Positions 15,879 through 24,177 of a stretch of 32,191 bases of DNA are shown piece after piece. The notes under the pieces were generated by a model. The model ran no database searches and had not been told where the DNA came from. It was given only the letters and a program-made list of their open reading frames with translations. The position numbers and the translations under genes are program-made. Source of the stretch: Deltaproteobacteria bacterium. GTDB lineage: Bacteria > Desulfobacterota > Dissulfuribacteria > Dissulfuribacterales > QOAL01. Position 1 is the first letter of the stretch. Every line of letters begins with the position of its first letter. Location: the NCBI GenBank assembly GCA_027025395.1, contig JALVQQ010000196.1, forward strand, positions 1,459 through 33,649, given 5' to 3'.

Positions 15879-17378
15879 ATGAAAAGAGGCCTGCTTTTGC
15901 TGCTGCCTCTCCTTTTATGCCTTGTGGCTCTGCCGTCCCATGCTTCAAGACAGACGGTAAAAGGGGCTGTGGTAAAGATTTATACGGTTAGCAATCCTCA
16001 CAGCTACATGCACCCCTGGCAACTCATGGGGCAGCAAAATGTAAATGGTTCCGGGTGCATTATCAGCAAAAACCGCATTCTGACCAATGCCCATATTGTA
16101 AGTGACGCCATGTTTATTCAGGTCAGGCGGGCCGGGAGGGCGGAAAAGGTGCCTGCCAGGATAGTCGCGCTGGATCACGATTGTGACATTGCCGTACTGA
16201 CCGTGGATGATGACAGTTTCTTTCTCGGGGTAAAACCCGTTCCGCTTGGAGACCTGCCGGAGATCCAGGACCGTGTGGCTGTGTACGGTTTCCCTGAGGG
16301 CGGAGACAAGATATCCATCACCGAGGGAGTGATTTCGCGCATTGAGCATGTAAACTATGCCCACAGCGGGGCGTATCTTCTGTCGTGCCAGCTGGACGCC
16401 CCGATAAATGCCGGCAATTCAGGCGGGCCGGTAGTCAAGGACGGTAAAATTGTCGGCGTTGCATTTCAGGCAATGAGCGGCGGGGATTATGAAAATATCG
16501 GGTATATGGTTCCGGTTCCTGTCATAAGACATTTTTTCAGAGATCTGGCGGATGGCCATGTTGATGGCGTGCCTGATCTGGGCGTTTCAATGGAAAAGCT
16601 TGAAAATCCGGCCTGGCGCAAATTTTACGGCCTGAAAAAGAGAGAAACCGGGGGACTGGTAATAAAGATTTACCCCGGCTCCCCCTGCCTGGGCAGGTTG
16701 CGCCGTGGAGATGTCATCTTGTCGGTGGACGGGTGGCCTGTGGCCAATGATGGCACTATCGAGTTCAGAAAGGGACAGCGGACATATTTCGGTTACATAG
16801 TGCAGCAGAAAATCGTCGGCGATTCAGTCACCCTTGAGGTCCTGAGGCAGGGCGAGAGAAAAAAAGTGGATGTGGTGCTGGACAGCCCCCTGGGGATTGA
16901 CCGGCTGGTGCCAAATCACCAGTATGATAAAAAACCCCGCTATATTATCTTCGGAGGGTTAGTGTTTGAGCCCCTGGTGCTGAACTATCTGCAGGAATTT
17001 TCGACTGGTCCGGACTGGTACAACTATGCCCCGGCGGACCTTCTTGATCTTTACATAAATGGGGAACCTGACAGGAACAGACGGGAAGTGGTGGTTCTTA
17101 CTGAAGTGCTTCCGGATTCAGTCAATATTGGTTACCACGAAATAGGCTGTAATATAATAAAATCTGTTAACGGAGTCATGCTGCGCTCTTTCAGCGATCT
17201 TGTCAGGGTATTGGACTCGGCAAGAGATCCTTTCATTGTATTTGAAGATTACAAGGGATTTTTGATCGTTCTGGACCGAAAGAATGCCATGCGTGCTACC
17301 CCTGCCATACTTAGCAAATATCAGATAGGCGCGGACCGGTTTTTAGGCAGCGGCGCAGGTAAGGCGCAACTCCACTGA
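15879..17378 (+). CDS. Secreted trypsin-like (HtrA/DegP-type) serine protease with PDZ region(s)
   Basis: Signal peptide MKRGLLLLLPLLLCLVALPSHA; triad context ILTNAHIVSDA / DHDCDIAVLTV / INAGNSGGPVV; PDZ-like GGLVIKIYPGSPCLGRLRRGDVILSVDGWPVAN. Confidence 0.85.
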   Translation: MKRGLLLLLPLLLCLVALPSHASRQTVKGAVVKIYTVSNPHSYMHPWQLMGQQNVNGSGCIISKNRILTNAHIVSDAMFIQVRRAGRAEKVPARIVALDHDCDIAVLTVDDDSFFLGVKPVPLGDLPEIQDRVAVYGFPEGGDKISITEGVISRIEHVNYAHSGAYLLSCQLDAPINAGNSGGPVVKDGKIVGVAFQAMSGGDYENIGYMVPVPVIRHFFRDLADGHVDGVPDLGVSMEKLENPAWRKFYGLKKRETGGLVIKIYPGSPCLGRLRRGDVILSVDGWPVANDGTIEFRKGQRTYFGYIVQQKIVGDSVTLEVLRQGERKKVDVVLDSPLGIDRLVPNHQYDKKPRYIIFGGLVFEPLVLNYLQEFSTGPDWYNYAPADLLDLYINGEPDRNRREVVVLTEVLPDSVNIGYHEIGCNIIKSVNGVMLRSFSDLVRVLDSARDPFIVFEDYKGFLIVLDRKNAMRATPAILSKYQIGADRFLGSGAGKAQLH

Positions 17379-17435
17379 CGGCATACAATCCAGCTCCGCA
17401 GGATTCAGCCAAGGCGGTAAATTCACGTGCCGTCA
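17376..17435. terminator. Nested inverted repeat between convergent genes (possible bidirectional terminator)
   Basis: Outer TGACGGCA (17376-17383) / TGCCGTCA (17428-17435); inner AATCC/GGATT hairpin; each outer arm contains the stop codon of its gene. Confidence 0.4.
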
Positions 17436-17879
17436 TTCCCTGGTGAAGTCAACATGTACGATTGCCGCATCCCTGAATGTGGGCACACTCAGGGTTTCAT
17501 CAAACTCAACAAGTTCACCATTATAAAATGGTCTGCCGCTATTGGCAGGTATTTCCGTGCTGTATAATACTTCACCGTTACTGTTCAAAATGTAAATGGT
17601 GATATAGCCTTTCATGGCGATCTGTGATGAGTTCGTAAAGCTGCCCTTTACCCTAAGGATATTGTTTCCAGGATAAACTTCCGCTTCAAGCGAGTAAACG
17701 GTAATCGAGGGCAGGTATGCTGTTTCGGGAATAAGCTCACGGTTTTTTTTCTCATCGTCTCCATATACGCTGCCCGCCAGGATCGTTACGGCCAGGAAGA
17801 CGATACAAAAGAACAGGGGCAATACCCTTGTTGTCACATTAGGACGATGTGTTGATATTGTTCTGTATGATAGGCGCAT
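17433..17879 (-). CDS. Small exported protein of unknown function
   Basis: 148 aa; hydrophobic export signal VLPLFFCIVFLAVTILAGSVYG; beta-rich C-terminus (AEVYPGNNILRVKGSFTNSSQIAMKGYITIYILNSNGEVLYST). Confidence 0.6.
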   Translation of the reverse strand: MRLSYRTISTHRPNVTTRVLPLFFCIVFLAVTILAGSVYGDDEKKNRELIPETAYLPSITVYSLEAEVYPGNNILRVKGSFTNSSQIAMKGYITIYILNSNGEVLYSTEIPANSGRPFYNGELVEFDETLSVPTFRDAAIVHVDFTRE

Positions 17880-17891
17880 TTTGAAATCCGT

Positions 17892-18323
17892 TTATCTGGA
17901 TGCATACTTCTGTATTCTGTCAAGATCAATATGGGCAAGTACCCATTTTCCGTTTTTCCTTATGGAGGTAAACAGGATGTAACCCGCCGTGCGTTCATAG
18001 TTCATGCGTACGTAAACCCGGTTTGATGTACCGGTCTCAATAACTGATATTATGTCGTAGGATTGGTACTGTCCATAAAGCATCTCTATGTTTTTGAAAA
18101 AGGAAATCTGAGACGCCATCTGCGTGCCTGCTTCATAGGGCGAACCCTTTAACCATATTTTGACCGCCGCCTCGTATCCATATTGTTTGTAGGCATGAAG
18201 CCCGTCAAGCACGTATTGAGGAACTTCCCCGGTATTGGGATTGCCTGGGGCGGCGTGCACCCCGGCTTGCAGTAAAATAGATGTCAGAATCAGAGCGGCA
18301 AGAGAGAGTAGTTCGGATTTCAT
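17892..18323 (-). CDS. Small secreted protein of unknown function
   Basis: 143 aa, signal peptide MKSELLSLAALILTSILLQAGVHA; GYEAAVKIWLKGSPYEAGTQMASQISFFKNIEMLYGQYQSYDIISV. Confidence 0.65.
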   Translation of the reverse strand: MKSELLSLAALILTSILLQAGVHAAPGNPNTGEVPQYVLDGLHAYKQYGYEAAVKIWLKGSPYEAGTQMASQISFFKNIEMLYGQYQSYDIISVIETGTSNRVYVRMNYERTAGYILFTSIRKNGKWVLAHIDLDRIQKYASR

Positions 18324-18812
18324 TTGTCAATGGCCTCCTCTTTTTCTTTTCGGTAACGGGGGAGCTTATAATCAGTTTTTTCAGATTCGAAAGCTGTTAT
18401 CTGTTAAAAAATGCGCCGTGGGCATGGCTTTATTTTAATGATTTGCTTTTAGCTTACAGTGGTGAAAGTGAAAAAAATGATTGCAGACAGCCTGCTTGCC
18501 GATATATTTCTAAAGGTTGCATGGTATTTCGATTTGCGCAAACGTCCAAGCCGCATCAGAACAGTGATCAAGCATTAACCGAAAGGTTTGTTATATTTTG
18601 TTCCTAAATGGTGGTCAGTGTCAATAAAATTTCTGACTTCTTTGAACATTGCGGTTTTTGCAAAGATTGATTTTTTGATTGGTTTTAGCTGTTGCCCGGA
18701 CATTGCCCCAAATATTTATGAAAGCCAGTCTGGTTTCTGGTATTGTAACAGGGGCGACATGCCGGGTGATTTCAGTCTGTTTTTTATGATCCGGAAGACA
18801 GGGGGACAAACA

Positions 18813-19487
18813 ATGAGTCTGTACGGGAAATTGCTGTTTTTCGGCCTTTTGATCGGTTTTTCAGCTTCCTTTTACGCGACTTGTTACGGATTCAATTTTG
18901 ATGAGTACGAACGGGAGCAGTCGGCTGAGGAGAGGGGAAACAGAGATGAGATTCAGAGGCTCATATCCGTGTCATGCGCCAAGTTGCTCAAAAACAGAAC
19001 CATTGCTCTGGTCGTTGCCCAACGGAGTTCCCATGATTTCCGGCATTATTTCTATAACCGCGCCGAATTGGGGGACTTTTATCCGGTATTAAACGCCAAG
19101 CTCAGGCGTCTGGGGCTTAAAACCTTTTCTCCCTCGGAAATAAAGGCCAGGATAGCGGATGCAGAGATGCAGGCGTTTCTAAATAACGATCAGGATGCCG
19201 CCCTGAATGCTGCTTCACGCCTTGGAGCCGCCTTTTTTATCAAGGGTGTTATCAGTACCCGTACGCAGTTCAATCCCGTGGTGCATATAGATGAAATTTT
19301 TATAACAATGGATTTTACACTTACGGACCGCAGAGGCAGGGAAATATCCGCCGTGACCATCTCCGATTCCTCATTTTCCAATGCGGATATTTATGGAACC
19401 ATGCGTAAGATGGTGCGGGAAAAGGCTGACTATGTGGTGGCCAGGCTCTATCATGACTACTGCACGGACAGAAATGTGGCGAGATAG
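18813..19487 (+). CDS. Secreted protein of unknown function, CsgG/FlgT-like alpha/beta flavour
   Basis: Likely start ATG 18813 (MSLYGKLLFFGLLIGFSASFYATCYG); AASRLGAAFFIKGVISTRTQFNPVVHIDEIFITMDFTLTDRRGREISAVTISDSSF. Confidence 0.55.
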   Translation: MSLYGKLLFFGLLIGFSASFYATCYGFNFDEYEREQSAEERGNRDEIQRLISVSCAKLLKNRTIALVVAQRSSHDFRHYFYNRAELGDFYPVLNAKLRRLGLKTFSPSEIKARIADAEMQAFLNNDQDAALNAASRLGAAFFIKGVISTRTQFNPVVHIDEIFITMDFTLTDRRGREISAVTISDSSFSNADIYGTMRKMVREKADYVVARLYHDYCTDRNVAR

Positions 19488-19561
19488 AGATGGCGTCTGT
19501 ATGCCAGGTACATCCTTTTGTTGCCAGTTGCTTGTGTCGATAAGTTTTTTTAGGGGATGCA

Positions 19562-20953
19562 GTGATTATGACGGCTAAACAGAGTTGTTTCTTGGGTTGC
19601 GCATTTATCCTGATGCTGGTTGTTCCCTGGCTGGCCGGGGCGGAAACGGATAAATCCTCACATGATCGCACAATAGTGGTTTCCGCTGAGGGGCTGGCTG
19701 ATCCTGAGTCGGATCTCTACAAGAGAGACAAGGGACTTATGATTGACGACCTTCGCCGTGACGCACGGAGGATGGCTGTTGAAAAGGCGGTTGGAACATT
19801 TGTGGAAAGTTCATCACTGGTGGAAAATTATCAGTTGATAGAGGATAAGGTATTTACCCACTCAAGAGGTTTCATAAGGCGTATCATCAAGGAGAGTTCT
19901 CCATGGCTTGGCAAGGATGGATTCATGCACCTGCTTATAAAGGCCGAGGTTTCGCTTAGTGGGATCAAGGAGGCGCTGGACAGCCTGCCACAGGCCGAAC
20001 GTATAAGGATGATTAAAGAACATGGCAATCCGACGATTTCAGTCATGATCCTTGTCAGGGACGCTGACCGCCGCTCGGGACAGCCTCCTGAACAGTCAGC
20101 GGTGGCCGAGAATGTTCTCAAGGAGCAGTTTAAAAAGTTTGGTTACAGGGTATGGTCAGAGGATTATTCCAGGAGACTGAAAGGCGGAAATGCCGCTCAA
20201 AACAGGAGAGAGGCCGACTTTTCTGTTATAGGTGAGGTGAAGTTCAAGCCGCTTACCGTGAGGCTGAAGGCTTCCGGGCTTGTGCTCAGGCGTTACGCCC
20301 TGACCTCCTGGACCGTAAAGTGTATCAATAACCATACGGGAGAAGAGATATATTTTAATAATGCTATCCCCAGGAAAAAGAGTTGGGCAGATGAAGATGC
20401 CGCCCTTCAGGATATCGGACGCATGGTTGGAGAGGAGTTTAACCGTGGTTTCTTTGAAGTGCACATGATGCAGCCATCCACCATGGTAGAGCTGGAAATC
20501 GAAGGGTTGCCTGATTATGATACCGGTCTGATTCTGAAAAAGGAATTTATAGGGCTCAGGCCTATTCTCAACGTGGATTTCAGGAATTTTGAGCAGGGAG
20601 GGCTTTCGCTTTTTGAGGTTGAATTTGCCGGAAGCTGTGGCAACTTCAGTCAGCTGCTCAACAATGTTGTAATAAAACCGGTAAATCGCAAACTGGGCCG
20701 GGAGGCCTTCCGGCTGGTTGCCGCGCACGGCAATGTAGTGAGGCTCAAATGCATTCCAGCCAAGGGGCGCCAGGGTATCAAGGAAGAACTCGAGGCCATG
20801 CCCCCTGCTTCGCTGGTTGACGCCCCGCCGCAGCGAATCAGGGAACTGGTCAAGAATCCAGAAATAATGGCCAGGGTAAAGCAGATGAACCCCTTACTTG
20901 AACAGACCGGGGCAGTCAAGCAGGGACCCGCGGCTATTTTGCAGGATTTTTAA
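19562..20953 (+). CDS. FlgT-N/LPP20-like secreted protein, apparent distant paralogue of the 14695-15837 product
   Basis: DDLRRDARRMAVEKAVGTFVESSSLVENYQLIEDKVFTHSRGFIRRIIKE matches the DAMRNAVQQVMGGMLESETLVENMVLIRDKIFTRVKGYV pattern; signal peptide CAFILMLVVPWLAGA. Confidence 0.65.
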   Translation: MIMTAKQSCFLGCAFILMLVVPWLAGAETDKSSHDRTIVVSAEGLADPESDLYKRDKGLMIDDLRRDARRMAVEKAVGTFVESSSLVENYQLIEDKVFTHSRGFIRRIIKESSPWLGKDGFMHLLIKAEVSLSGIKEALDSLPQAERIRMIKEHGNPTISVMILVRDADRRSGQPPEQSAVAENVLKEQFKKFGYRVWSEDYSRRLKGGNAAQNRREADFSVIGEVKFKPLTVRLKASGLVLRRYALTSWTVKCINNHTGEEIYFNNAIPRKKSWADEDAALQDIGRMVGEEFNRGFFEVHMMQPSTMVELEIEGLPDYDTGLILKKEFIGLRPILNVDFRNFEQGGLSLFEVEFAGSCGNFSQLLNNVVIKPVNRKLGREAFRLVAAHGNVVRLKCIPAKGRQGIKEELEAMPPASLVDAPPQRIRELVKNPEIMARVKQMNPLLEQTGAVKQGPAAILQDF

Positions 20954-21193
20954 AAAATTGAATGCGCACGGATTTTCCTGTGTACTTCAGGGCCGGGCCA
21001 GCGCGTCAGAATCAGCAAGACGGGCGATCCCGGGGCTGCAAGGCTTGGCAGCAAAGGTGCCTGTTTCCACGCTGCTTTGAACCGTGCAATGGAGCCTTGT
21101 TTTTAGCAGGCATCAACTCATGGATATAATGTCTGTATAGAGTTGCTTGCATTCATAATGCAGGTTTTGGCTAAAATCTTAGGGAGGTTAAAT

Positions 21194-21970
21194 ATGTATT
21201 GTTATGCGAGGGCAGTCCTGGCTGCCGTATTTGTCACTGTAACAATGTTTCTTGCAGGTTGTGTGACTCCAACGGGTCAGATGTCCACCGAGACTGCAAA
21301 TGCTCAGGCGGACACCACAATGTACAAACCCGTCAACTATGCCAATAGAGCCAAAAAGGGGCCTTATATCATTGTGCTGCCTGGGGAAATCAAGAGCAAT
21401 AATGCTTCATTTCTGCACAAGTTTACGTCTAACAATATAGCTGATTTCGCGGAACTTGAGCTTGGCAGGGATAATTTCAGGGTGCTTGAGCGCTCTGATC
21501 TTGGCCCGATGCTTAAAGAGATCAAGATGGCGGTTGCAATGGGAGATCCATCGGCACTGAGAAAGTTCAGGCGTGGCAAGTTCAAGTCAACAAAGTGGTT
21601 TATCAAATTCGATGTGCTCAAGGCTGAAAAAGTTGCTGAATCAACAAAAGGCTTTGACGGCCGCGCTCTCGGGGCCGTGGTCGGTTCGTTTATCGGAGGG
21701 CTCACTGGTGCGGCTACCGGTGTTGCCGCCGGTTCGGTCAAGGTAGAGGGAGATGCGGGCGTATGGGTAATAGGCATACGTTACAAGCTTATAGATGCCT
21801 CTACCACCGAGCAGGTGGCAACCAACTACTTTGAGAAAAAGATGGAAGTTGGCGCTGATGAAGTGCGGGTAATGGGTGTCAAAAGCAAGGACAAGAGACA
21901 GGTTACGCTGGACAGCATGGTGCAGAGACTGATACAGGAGTGTGTGGCTGATATAGACCGCTTCAAGTAG
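21194..21970 (+). CDS. CsgG-like lipoprotein with a glycine-zipper-like segment
   Basis: MYCYARAVLAAVFVTVTMFLAGC lipobox; AELELGRDNFRVLERSDLGPMLKEIKMA; GRALGAVVGSFIGGLTGAATGVAAGSVKV; WVIGIRYKLIDASTTEQVATNYFEKKMEV. RBS AGGGAGG. Confidence 0.65.
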   Translation: MYCYARAVLAAVFVTVTMFLAGCVTPTGQMSTETANAQADTTMYKPVNYANRAKKGPYIIVLPGEIKSNNASFLHKFTSNNIADFAELELGRDNFRVLERSDLGPMLKEIKMAVAMGDPSALRKFRRGKFKSTKWFIKFDVLKAEKVAESTKGFDGRALGAVVGSFIGGLTGAATGVAAGSVKVEGDAGVWVIGIRYKLIDASTTEQVATNYFEKKMEVGADEVRVMGVKSKDKRQVTLDSMVQRLIQECVADIDRFK

Positions 21971-22036
21971 AGTCAGTACGGTTCAAACATGGACTTCCAT
22001 AAAAGAGAGTCACCTGTCATGTCCTGATTACCCTGA

Positions 22037-22137
22037 ATCTGCCCGGGGGCTGAAGTCGCGGAGCCTGGCGGCAAAGGCGTGGTTTTCGCTGCGCAGGCCC
22101 ATGGCAATGCGTCAGACGCGTAACTACCCGGGCAGAT
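22037..22137. other. Structured intergenic element bounded by 11-bp inverted repeats
   Basis: ATCTGCCCGGG (22037-22047) / CCCGGGCAGAT (22127-22137) enclosing GC-rich, self-complementary DNA, between two convergent genes. Confidence 0.5.
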
Positions 22138-22161
22138 CTCGCCTTTTCCAGTGCAGGCCCT

Positions 22162-24177
22162 CTAAGGCCCAATGTCCCACCAGTCCACTTTCAGGATATT
22201 TTCCCTCGGCACCACCCTCTTTATCCTTACATCTATTTCCATGTCAAGAGCCCATTCCAGTTGTGGACGAAGCGGGATTTCAACAGGGGTAAGTGTATCC
22301 TGCAGAACAACCAGCAGCTTGTTGGCGCGCATCTTTTCAAGAATCCATGCCTTGAGAGGCTCGTCTTTTCGGGTTTCAAGGTACTTCAGGGTCCAGTAGC
22401 GCAGCCTGTTCTGTCTGACAGAGGCGGCAGCGGCAAGACCGCTGTTAAGCTCAATGGCAATGGCTTCAAGGTCATCTGCTGTATGTGTTGGTTCTCCTGT
22501 TTTCAGAAACGAGGTTATCTGCTGCTGCATCAGAAGGTCGAGACCGCGTCTGAGCGGAGATGTGACAGTGGTGTAGCAGTCAACTCCAAGCCCCGAGTGT
22601 TTTTCAGGAGAGGGGCCAAGGCTTCCACGGCTTATGAGCCGTCTCTGTCTGTAGTTTGCAAGAAGGTCCTGCTCTTCACCGAAGATAATCTGCTGCCGTG
22701 GCGGCGGCTGGCTTCTGTAAAGGGCCGGGATAGTGTTGTCCCGGAGGAACCGTGCCGCAACCCTGTTTGCAAGTATCATGCATTCCGACACCAGAAAACG
22801 CGCCGGGCCAAGAGTGCCGAGGTTCACCGAAACCTGGCCGTCTGTCACATTGATAATGAGTTCTGGTATGGGCAGGGGAAGTGCCCCATTTTCAATACGC
22901 CTTTTCATCAATTTGTTGCACAGATCATGAAGAGGCGCAAGATATCCGCCTGAGAGTATCTCTTCCTCTGCCTCCCGGTAGCTCATTCGCCTGGCAACGC
23001 TTATAATGCTTCTTGTGATGCGGCTGCCGGTTATTCTTCCGTGGTTATCAACTGTGACAAAAAAGGATAGCGCCCGCCTGTCCCTGTCCTGAAGCAGGCT
23101 CCAATGGTCATGGGAAAGGAGATCGGGCAGCATGGGAATTTGCTGCTCGGGCAGGTATATGGAGGTGGCACGGGAAACAGCTTCATTGAAAAGCGGTGAG
23201 CCAGGCTGGATCTCTGTGCCTATATCCGTAATGTGGATACCTATTTCCCAGTCCGCGCCTTTTTTGCAGAAGCTTATTGCATCATCAAGATCACGGCTTT
23301 CTGCCCCGTCTATCGTGACGGTATGGATTGCCCTCAAATCTTCACGTCCTTCAGCCGAAGGATCTGGCTGCCTTGCAGCAAGCATCTCGGCCTGTTCCAG
23401 AACTTCTGGAGGAAAATCTGTCTTTATGCCCTGGCGTATCAGCTCCAGATTCTCGTTAATGTCCCATATGCCGGCCTTTACAAGTGTGTTGAATGCGTCG
23501 TTGTGTCCTGAAAGACCTGCATGTTTCAACAGCCCTTTAACCGACGGGGCATGATCCGAATCATCCCCCTGTATGCAATAATCCTGCAGGGCAGGTATCC
23601 AGAATTCTTCTACCGCATCCTCAATTCCCTGGTCAGCCGCTGAAACTGCCCCGTCTTGCCAAATTATTTCCAGCCACTTCGCGCCTTTGGCTATTCTTTC
23701 AAGGCGTAACGCCTCCCTGGCCCGCTGTTCAAGGAGCCTCTCAACCACTACCGGGGGCATTATGTTTATGAGGCCATCACGGTATTTGAAGTATGTGTGA
23801 TCATCAATTACAGCCCGAATAAACGCTGCCACGTCATCGTCATCTGCTTCCCTGCCAAAGGCAAGTTCCGCCAGGTCTGCCGGCGGCAATGCCTCCTCTT
23901 CCTGATTCACCGTTTCCCACAGATCCTTGATGGGAATCTCCTGCTTCAGCCTCTCCCGGCGGTGGTGGGCAGCCTGCAGGGCAAGTATCGCCCCGTTTCT
24001 GTCAGCGATATTAAGTTTGGCCTTTGAAGCATGCAGAATGCGTCCGGGCGGCAGATTCAGCTCCCGCCCGTTCTGGGTCAGGACACGGAGCCGTGAACCC
24101 TTGTGCCCTGTGCATACAGCCGTAACAAAGCGCTGACTTTCGAGGAATTCTATGATATTCCCTTGGGTTATTTTCAT
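22162..24177 (-). CDS. RNB-domain ribonuclease (RNase II/R family)
   Basis: IHTVTIDGAESRDLDDAISFCKKGADWEIGIHITDIGTEIQPGSPLFNEAVSRATSIYLPEQQIPMLPDLLSHDHWSLLQDRDRRALSFFV; YTTVTSPLRRGLDLLMQQQI. Confidence 0.93.
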   Translation of the reverse strand: MKITQGNIIEFLESQRFVTAVCTGHKGSRLRVLTQNGRELNLPPGRILHASKAKLNIADRNGAILALQAAHHRRERLKQEIPIKDLWETVNQEEEALPPADLAELAFGREADDDDVAAFIRAVIDDHTYFKYRDGLINIMPPVVVERLLEQRAREALRLERIAKGAKWLEIIWQDGAVSAADQGIEDAVEEFWIPALQDYCIQGDDSDHAPSVKGLLKHAGLSGHNDAFNTLVKAGIWDINENLELIRQGIKTDFPPEVLEQAEMLAARQPDPSAEGREDLRAIHTVTIDGAESRDLDDAISFCKKGADWEIGIHITDIGTEIQPGSPLFNEAVSRATSIYLPEQQIPMLPDLLSHDHWSLLQDRDRRALSFFVTVDNHGRITGSRITRSIISVARRMSYREAEEEILSGGYLAPLHDLCNKLMKRRIENGALPLPIPELIINVTDGQVSVNLGTLGPARFLVSECMILANRVAARFLRDNTIPALYRSQPPPRQQIIFGEEQDLLANYRQRRLISRGSLGPSPEKHSGLGVDCYTTVTSPLRRGLDLLMQQQITSFLKTGEPTHTADDLEAIAIELNSGLAAAASVRQNRLRYWTLKYLETRKDEPLKAWILEKMRANKLLVVLQDTLTPVEIPLRPQLEWALDMEIDVRIKRVVPRENILKVDWWDIGP

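Noticed and set aside
20985-22140. c-di-GMP (GEMM) riboswitch
   Set aside because: GGCAAAGG-like strings exist, but the GACGCAAAGC core and companion helices were not found.
22261-22953. 230-aa plus ORF opposite the RNB ribonuclease gene
   Set aside because: The minus strand encodes an unmistakable RNB domain across the same bases.
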